Shown here: piece by piece, positions 5,641 to 10,107 of the stretch | How the letters are laid out: every line of letters starts with the position of its first letter | Numbering within the stretch: position 1 is the stretch's first letter | Assembly (NCBI GenBank): GCA_946549155.1 | Contig: CAMNQN010000122.1 | Location: 1 to 10,107 of the forward strand | Length of the DNA stretch: 10,107 nucleotides | Source: an uncultured Lachnospiraceae bacterium | GTDB taxonomy: Bacteria > Bacillota > Clostridia > Lachnospirales > Lachnospiraceae | Direction of reading: 5' to 3' | Translations under genes and position numbers: made by a program | The notes under the pieces: model-generated | The model's database searches: none | Told to the model about the DNA's origin: nothing | The model's input: only the letters and a program-made list of their open reading frames with translations

Positions 5641-6888
5641 TCACATTTGAGCGGCGCCCTTTCCTGCCGCATAGCCGGTAGACCAGGCAATCTGCAAATT
5701 AAAGCCCCCCGTCACCGCATCCAGATCCAGCACTTCACCGGCAAAATACATCCCGCTCACCTTCTTCGACTCCATGGTAGCCGGCTCAATCTCCTTTACG
5801 GAAACGCCGCCCCGGGTAATAATAGCCTCCCTGTACCCGCGAAGCCCCGTAACCGTCAGTTCAAATTCCTTCGTAACCCTTATCAGCCCCCGGCGCTCCT
5901 CTCTTGAAATATCATGCACCGGCTTCTCCGGAGAAATCCCGCTGCGTTCCAGGATCACCGATATCAGCTTGGCCGGATACAGGGTGCCCAAAATATTTTT
6001 AAACTGCTTATTTTTATTCGTCTCAAATTCCCGCAGGATCCGGGCATCCAGCTGTTCCTCTGTCAGCGCCGGTTTCAGATCGATTCGCAGTTTCAGGGGA
6101 TGATCCTTCAACTTTTTCTGTATCTGGCTGCTGGCGCTTAAGATCAAAGGCCCCGTCACTCCGAAATGGGTGAACATCATCTCCCCAAAATCCTCATACA
6201 GCAGCTTTCTTCCGTCATAAATGCTCACCTGCACATTCCGCAGGGACAATCCCTGCATCCGGGCTGCGTCCGCCTCCAGAATATTCAACGGCACCAGGGA
6301 GGGCGACAGCTCCGTCACCGCGTGGCCGGTCTCCCTGGCAAACCGGTAGCCATCCCCGTCGGAACCGGTGGAGGCATAGGACAGGCCGCCGGTGGCTACA
6401 ATCACCGCGTCTGCCTTCACCTCACGCCCATCCTTCAGGCGCACTCCAACGGCCGCCGTTTGTGACCCGCCCGCCGTCAGTATCCGCTCCACTGCTGTAT
6501 TCAGGTGCACGGAAACGCCCAGCCGCTTCAGTTCCCCCGCCAGTGCGGCAATCACATCGGAGGAATGATCCGATACCGGAAACACCCGGCAGCCCCGCTC
6601 TGTTTTTGTTTTCATTCCGCAGTTCTCGAAAAAGGCGATGGTATCCTGATTCGTAAAGCCATAAAAGGCACTGTAGAGGAACTTGCGGTTCGTGCAAACG
6701 CTCTCAAATAATGTCTCCATATCACAGGCATTCGTCAGGTTGCACCGCCCCTTCCCTGTGATATAAAGTTTCTTTCCCAGCTTCTCATTCTTCTCAAAAA
6801 GCGCTACCCGGCAGCCCTCCCGGGCCGCCGCAATAGCCGCAAACATCCCTGCCGCACCGCCTCCCACAACTGCTACGCTATCGGCCAT
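5641..6888 (-). CDS. HI0933-family NAD(P)/FAD-dependent oxidoreductase (BaiN-like)
   Basis: A 415-residue flavoprotein. The Rossmann motif VAVVGGGAAGM gives GGGAAG at 9-14. ITGKGRCNLTN (43-53) is the family signature. ATGG (165-168), HFGVTGPLIL (241-250), TRGGVS (358-363) and the C-terminal FAD-binding region around FAGEVLDLDAVTGG (382-395) follow in the expected order. The start at 6888 is supported by a GGGGGGAG site 9 nt upstream and overlaps the kinase gene by 11 nt. Databases often call this family aminoacetone oxidase-like or BaiN (bile acid dehydroxylation), but the function of most members is unsettled. Its place beside cmk and ispH is typical of Clostridia and argues for housekeeping rather than bile acid chemistry. 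Confidence 0.9.
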   Translation of the reverse strand: MADSVAVVGGGAAGMFAAIAAAREGCRVALFEKNEKLGKKLYITGKGRCNLTNACDMETLFESVCTNRKFLYSAFYGFTNQDTIAFFENCGMKTKTERGCRVFPVSDHSSDVIAALAGELKRLGVSVHLNTAVERILTAGGSQTAAVGVRLKDGREVKADAVIVATGGLSYASTGSDGDGYRFARETGHAVTELSPSLVPLNILEADAARMQGLSLRNVQVSIYDGRKLLYEDFGEMMFTHFGVTGPLILSASSQIQKKLKDHPLKLRIDLKPALTEEQLDARILREFETNKNKQFKNILGTLYPAKLISVILERSGISPEKPVHDISREERRGLIRVTKEFELTVTGLRGYREAIITRGGVSVKEIEPATMESKKVSGMYFAGEVLDLDAVTGGFNLQIAWSTGYAAGKGAAQM

Positions 6889-8389
6889 TTTCTTTTTCTC
6901 CCCCCTTCTGTTCTCCGTCTCCGCAGTCCAGCTCAAACCAGAATTCCACGCCGTCAGGGCAATTTCGCACTCCGTACTTCTGATGGAAAGAATCCATAAT
7001 CGCCTTCACGATGGACAATCCTACGCCGCTTCCGCCGTACTCCCTGGTCCTGGCCTTATCCACTTTATAAAATTTAATCCAGATCTGATCAATATCCTCT
7101 TCCGGAATGGGGTTCCCCGTGTTAAATACCGTCACTCTGGTCTTTCCATTCTCCACGGCGGCGCCGATTCTGATTCTCCGCTCCCCTTCCACATGATTCA
7201 GGGCATTGCTCACGTAGTTGGTCAGAACCTCCTCCACCTTAAACTCATCTCCCCAAACGTGCAGACAGTCCGGGCCCTGATAGGACAGCTCTGCCTCCTT
7301 CTGCTGGGCCAGAATTTGAACGGACTGCAATTTCCCCTGAATCAGCGGCACCAGGTCAAAACGCTCCATATTTACCTGATCGTTGCCAAATTCCAGCTGG
7401 TTCAGCGTCAAAAGCTTCTGCACCATCCGATTCATCTTCCCTGCCTCGTCCATAATCACGTCGCAGTAAAACTCCCGGCTCTCCGCGTCGTCATTGATGC
7501 ACTCCTGCAGCCCTTCCGCATACCCCTGAATCAGGGCCAGAGGTGTTTTCAGCTCATGGGACACATTGGATAAAAATTCCTTTCGCATCTCGTCCACCTG
7601 GACCTTCCGCTCAATGTCCTTCTGCAGCTCATTGTTGGCCGCCTTTAATTGGGAAATCGCCTGCTCCAGATTTTCCGACATCCGATTGAAATGCGCCCCC
7701 AGCTGGCCGATCTCATTTTTTCCCCCGCTGGTGTACTTCGCATCGAAATCCAGATTCGCCATCCTGCGGGACAGCTCCGTCAGCTCCTGAATAGGCCGGG
7801 CAATCTTCTTGGACAGCCAATAAATCCAAAAAAAGCTGAAAACCACCACCGCCAGACTGATATACATCATAAACTCATTGGAAATATCGGCGCTTGATGT
7901 AATGCTGGCCAGCGGGATCCGCATGATGCAGTAGCCTCCCGATGCCAGGTCTCCCCAGATTTCCAGAAATTCCGTTTCCACCATGGAATCCGTCATCTTC
8001 TGAATCGTATAATTATCTGTCTGTTTAAGCACCTCGGCGTCATTGGCATCCATCCCCGTAATGTAGCCGAACAGACGGCCCGCCATCAGATTCTTATTGC
8101 TGTTGGTGCTGTAGATCAGCGTGTGAAAATTCTTATCCACCACCACCAGCGTAATGTTATTGGAATTGCAGATGTCCTGGAAGGAGGTATTGAAATAGTT
8201 CTCATCCGCCCCCTCTGCCTCCGTAATGTGCTCATCCACCATCCGGTAGGCCCGCACCAGCGTCCTCTGCATCTTCATCGTATAAAATCTTTCCAAAAAC
8301 ACATTATTGATCAGCAGATTAGCTGCCAGCACCACAGACATCAGCCCGATGAATGTCGCGGTCATCTGCCTGGAAATCGAGTGTTTCAT
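6878..8389 (-). CDS. Membrane sensor histidine kinase
   Basis: A 503-residue kinase of the HAMP-HisKA-HATPase type. Transmembrane segments at about 9-31 and 174-193 enclose an extracytoplasmic sensor region of about 140 residues. A HAMP linker (about 193-245) and a short coiled coil follow. The dimerisation box FLSNVSHELKTPL places the phosphorylated histidine at 278. The ATP-binding domain has an N box (NYVSNALNH, 391-399), a G1 box reading NTGNPIP rather than the common DNGxGI pattern, and a G2 box GGSGVGLSI (452-460). The start overlaps the response regulator stop by 4 nt (ATGA), so the two are translationally coupled and almost certainly partners. GAGG lies about 7 nt upstream. The ligand cannot be read from the sequence. 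Confidence 0.95.
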   Translation of the reverse strand: MKHSISRQMTATFIGLMSVVLAANLLINNVFLERFYTMKMQRTLVRAYRMVDEHITEAEGADENYFNTSFQDICNSNNITLVVVDKNFHTLIYSTNSNKNLMAGRLFGYITGMDANDAEVLKQTDNYTIQKMTDSMVETEFLEIWGDLASGGYCIMRIPLASITSSADISNEFMMYISLAVVVFSFFWIYWLSKKIARPIQELTELSRRMANLDFDAKYTSGGKNEIGQLGAHFNRMSENLEQAISQLKAANNELQKDIERKVQVDEMRKEFLSNVSHELKTPLALIQGYAEGLQECINDDAESREFYCDVIMDEAGKMNRMVQKLLTLNQLEFGNDQVNMERFDLVPLIQGKLQSVQILAQQKEAELSYQGPDCLHVWGDEFKVEEVLTNYVSNALNHVEGERRIRIGAAVENGKTRVTVFNTGNPIPEEDIDQIWIKFYKVDKARTREYGGSGVGLSIVKAIMDSFHQKYGVRNCPDGVEFWFELDCGDGEQKGGEKENGR

Positions 8390-9066
8390 TCATCCACCTC
8401 AAATTTATATCCCATGCCCCAGATGGTCTTGATATATTCTCCCCGGGCGCCCATCTTACTTCTCAGCTTTTTCACATGGGTGTCAATGGTCCTGGCATCC
8501 CCGAAGTAATCATAGTTCCACACACTGTTCAAAATCTTTTCCCTGGAGAGGGCCAGCCCCAGATTTTCCACAAAATAGGTCAGGAGTTCAAATTCCTTGT
8601 AGCTTAAATCCACATTTTTCCCATCAATCAGCACCTGATGGGCCGCCCGGTTAATCTCGATGGCACCCGCTTTCAAAATTTCATCCGCATTCATAACATT
8701 CGTTCTGCGCAGGATCGCCTCCACCCGGGCCACAAGGATTTTGGGACTGAACGGCTTTGTGATATACTCGTCCACCCCCAGTTCAAAACCAAGAAGCTCA
8801 TCCCGCTCATCACTCTTAGCCGTCAGCATGATAATGGGAACCTTGGAATATTTCCGGATCTCCCGGCAGACCTGCCAGCCGTCCATATTCGGCATCATCA
8901 CATCCAAAATCACCAGCGCAATATCATTCTGCCGGAAAAAAATATCGATGGCCTCCGCTCCGTCGCCGGCTTCCAGAACCTCAAATTCCTTTTTCACCAA
9001 AAAGTCCCTCACCAGCTTACGCATCCTGCTCTCATCATCCACCACCAAAACCTTCAATGTATCCAT
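8386..9066 (-). CDS. OmpR/PhoB-family response regulator
   Basis: A 226-residue transcription regulator. The receiver domain carries the acidic pair Asp10 and Asp11 (VVDDE), the phosphorylated Asp55 (LVILDVMMPNMDG), Thr82 and Lys104 (KPFSP). A winged-helix domain follows (about 130-226), with YKEFELL, RTIDTHVKKLR and GMGYKF. The start at 9066 is chosen because AGGGGAGG (9073-9080) is 6 nt upstream; an in-frame ATG at 9072 abuts this site. The 136-nt gap to relQ has no terminator. It contains TGCTAGGAT (9167-9175 region), resembling the relQ extended -10, as a weak promoter candidate, and a leader hairpin at 9087-9118. The regulator may be expressed from its own promoter, from the relQ promoter, or both. 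Confidence 0.95.
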   Translation of the reverse strand: MDTLKVLVVDDESRMRKLVRDFLVKKEFEVLEAGDGAEAIDIFFRQNDIALVILDVMMPNMDGWQVCREIRKYSKVPIIMLTAKSDERDELLGFELGVDEYITKPFSPKILVARVEAILRRTNVMNADEILKAGAIEINRAAHQVLIDGKNVDLSYKEFELLTYFVENLGLALSREKILNSVWNYDYFGDARTIDTHVKKLRSKMGARGEYIKTIWGMGYKFEVDE

Positions 9067-9202
9067 ATTCATCCTCCCCTGTCGCAGCCGGAAAACACGC
9101 CGCCCTCTTCCTTCCGGCGGCATATCATCCCTTTCTTTTTATAAATATAATACAGATTTCCTCCCATCCTAGCACGGGTTTATGATCATTATGTGAACGT
9201 TC

Positions 9203-9847
9203 TTACGCATCTGCAATTTTTTCGATTTTATACTTAATCTCCTGCATCCTCTGGTCCGTCTCAGCGATCACATTGGCTGCCTCCAAAAGCTCCCTGCTGA
9301 TCTCGTCAATCCCCTCCATCATCTCAATATCCTTTTTATAGCGAAGCTGATGCTCTAAACTGGCCCAGAAATTCATGGCAATCGTGCGAATCTGCACCTC
9401 CACCCGCATAATCTGTTTGCACTTCGCAAAAAAGATGGGAATCTCCACAATCATATGGTAACTGCGGTAACCGTTAGACTTGGGATTCCGGATATAATCC
9501 TTCGTGCTGACCACCCGGACATCGTCCTGCCGCCCCAAAAGATTCACCACATTATAAATATCGTCAATAAAATTGCAGATAACCCTGATTCCCGCCACGT
9601 CATTGAGATTCCTGGTGATATTCTTCACACTGATCTCCAGATTATCCTTTTTCAGCTTCCGGTAAATGCTCATGGGGCTTTTAACCCGGCTCTCGATGCT
9701 GGAAATAGGATTTCGCTTATACCGCACGGAAAACTCCCGGTCCAGCACCTCCAGCTTTGTGCGTACCTCTAAAATGGCGCACTCATACATCATCATCAAT
9801 TCTTCAAACTGCTTCGTCTCCGAAAATATTATATTTGATTCATCCAT
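9203..9847 (-). CDS. relQ: Small alarmone synthetase, RelQ type
   Basis: Makes (p)ppGpp by transferring pyrophosphate from ATP to GTP or GDP; cytoplasmic, homotetrameric in characterised RelQ enzymes. With the start at 9847 it has 214 residues, matching the family length (about 211 in B. subtilis YjbM), and there is no hydrolase, TGS or ACT domain. Synthetase motifs: RVKSPMSIYRK (54-64) for ATP binding, DVAGIR (83-88) with the metal-binding Asp83, NGYRSYH (125-131) including the G-loop Tyr, and VEVQIRTIAMNFWASLEH (149-166) with Glu150. The C-terminal helices fit the tetramer-forming region. GGAGG lies 9 nt before the ATG; the upstream in-frame ATG at 9904 would precede the predicted transcription start. 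It is the first gene of the co-directional run. Confidence 0.93.
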   Translation of the reverse strand: MDESNIIFSETKQFEELMMMYECAILEVRTKLEVLDREFSVRYKRNPISSIESRVKSPMSIYRKLKKDNLEISVKNITRNLNDVAGIRVICNFIDDIYNVVNLLGRQDDVRVVSTKDYIRNPKSNGYRSYHMIVEIPIFFAKCKQIMRVEVQIRTIAMNFWASLEHQLRYKKDIEMMEGIDEISRELLEAANVIAETDQRMQEIKYKIEKIADA

Positions 9848-9890
9848 CCGTATCTTCCTCCGCTGAGCGGTTTTCGCATAATTTGTTTCT

Positions 9891-9899
9891 ATTCTAGCA
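9891..9899 (-). promoter_or_regulatory. Extended -10 promoter of relQ
   Basis: On the minus strand TGCTAGAAT combines the TGn extension with a five-of-six -10 hexamer. No good -35 box stands 16-18 nt upstream. Transcription would start near 9884, giving a leader of about 37 nt. This excludes the longer in-frame start at 9904. Confidence 0.6.
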
Positions 9900-9968
9900 T
9901 ACAATGAAAAAGATTACTAACAAAATTTTGCGCGGCAGCCGCCGGATAAGCATTCGTCTATTTTGCGT

Positions 9969-10107
9969 TATAATCATATTCGTGTTTAGTTAACTACCAG
10001 GACGCAGGAAAAGACGGGGCCGGGCGGGCAGATCCCTCTGGAAAACTGCTCTGGATACAAGAAACGCTAGGATGGAGCCGCCCTCCGCTTCCGGGCACCG
10101 GGGCAGT
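9969..10107 (+). repeat. Intergenic repeat, copy C (may run off the right edge)
   Basis: It aligns with copy B over about 125 nt, from TTCGTGTTT (9979-9987) to CGGGCACC near the window end. The hairpin equivalent to that in copy B is TCTGGA/TCTGGA with a 7-nt loop; one C in B is T here, turning a G-C pair into G-U and keeping the stem. TATAAT (9969-9974) lies just before the conserved block, and the same place holds weaker -10-like sequence in A and B, which suggests transcription of the element. No good -35 box is visible. It is divergent from relQ and on the same strand as copy B. Confidence 0.72.

Noticed and set aside
5620..5644. Longer N-terminus for cytidylate kinase starting at 5644
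   Set aside because: That ATG overlaps the preceding stop and adds a charged extension absent from the family, while the ATG at 5620 has GGAGG at ideal spacing.
1..10107. CRISPR array, tRNA, rRNA, transposase or phage genes
   Set aside because: No regularly spaced short repeats, cloverleaf sequences or recombinase motifs were seen on either strand.

Overview
The window looks like chromosome of a gut-type Clostridia member, most likely Lachnospiraceae. This rests on gene content and order (HI0933-type flavoprotein, cmk, ispH and an S1 protein in one tight run, plus a RelQ-type alarmone synthetase), strong GGAGG-type ribosome binding sites and moderate GC. No database search was possible, so the taxonomy is inferred.

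The left part (1-1720) is the most unusual. A minus-strand unit has a perfect-consensus promoter (TTGACA, 17 nt, TATAAT), a class I cyclic di-GMP riboswitch, an intrinsic terminator serving as expression platform, and one gene for an exported, probably membrane-anchored zinc metallopeptidase. The catalytic domain resembles C. difficile PPEP-1 and anthrax lethal factor. The unit ends in a strong terminator at 66-130. Complementarity between the 3' strand of the aptamer P1 helix and the foot of the terminator predicts an OFF switch, so the protease would be made when c-di-GMP is low, the logic known for PPEP-1. Copies of an unidentified intergenic repeat (A at 1-60, B around 1497-1641) flank this unit in opposite, outward orientations. 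A third copy (C) lies at the right edge of the window.

The centre left (1652-2826, plus strand) is a monocistronic gene with its own promoter, for a YprB-like RNase H-fold exonuclease. The convergent minus-strand operon ends at 2832-2891 in a terminator whose two G-U pairs make it perfect only in the minus-strand RNA.

The rest (2925-9904) is a co-directional minus-strand run. In order of transcription it holds relQ (own extended -10 promoter), an OmpR-family response regulator, its histidine kinase, an HI0933-family flavoprotein, cytidylate kinase, IspH and a four-domain S1 protein. From the response regulator to the S1 protein, genes overlap by 4, 11 and 13 nt or lie within 20 nt of each other, so they are probably co-transcribed. 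A nucleotide alarmone enzyme and a two-component system therefore sit upstream of CMP phosphorylation, isoprenoid precursor synthesis and translation. IspH carries an extra Ala/Gly/Lys-rich segment of about 30 residues and is unfused from the S1 protein, with which it overlaps out of frame.

No tRNA, rRNA, CRISPR array, transposase or phage gene was seen. The candidates for under-described biology are the riboswitch-protease unit and the repeat family.
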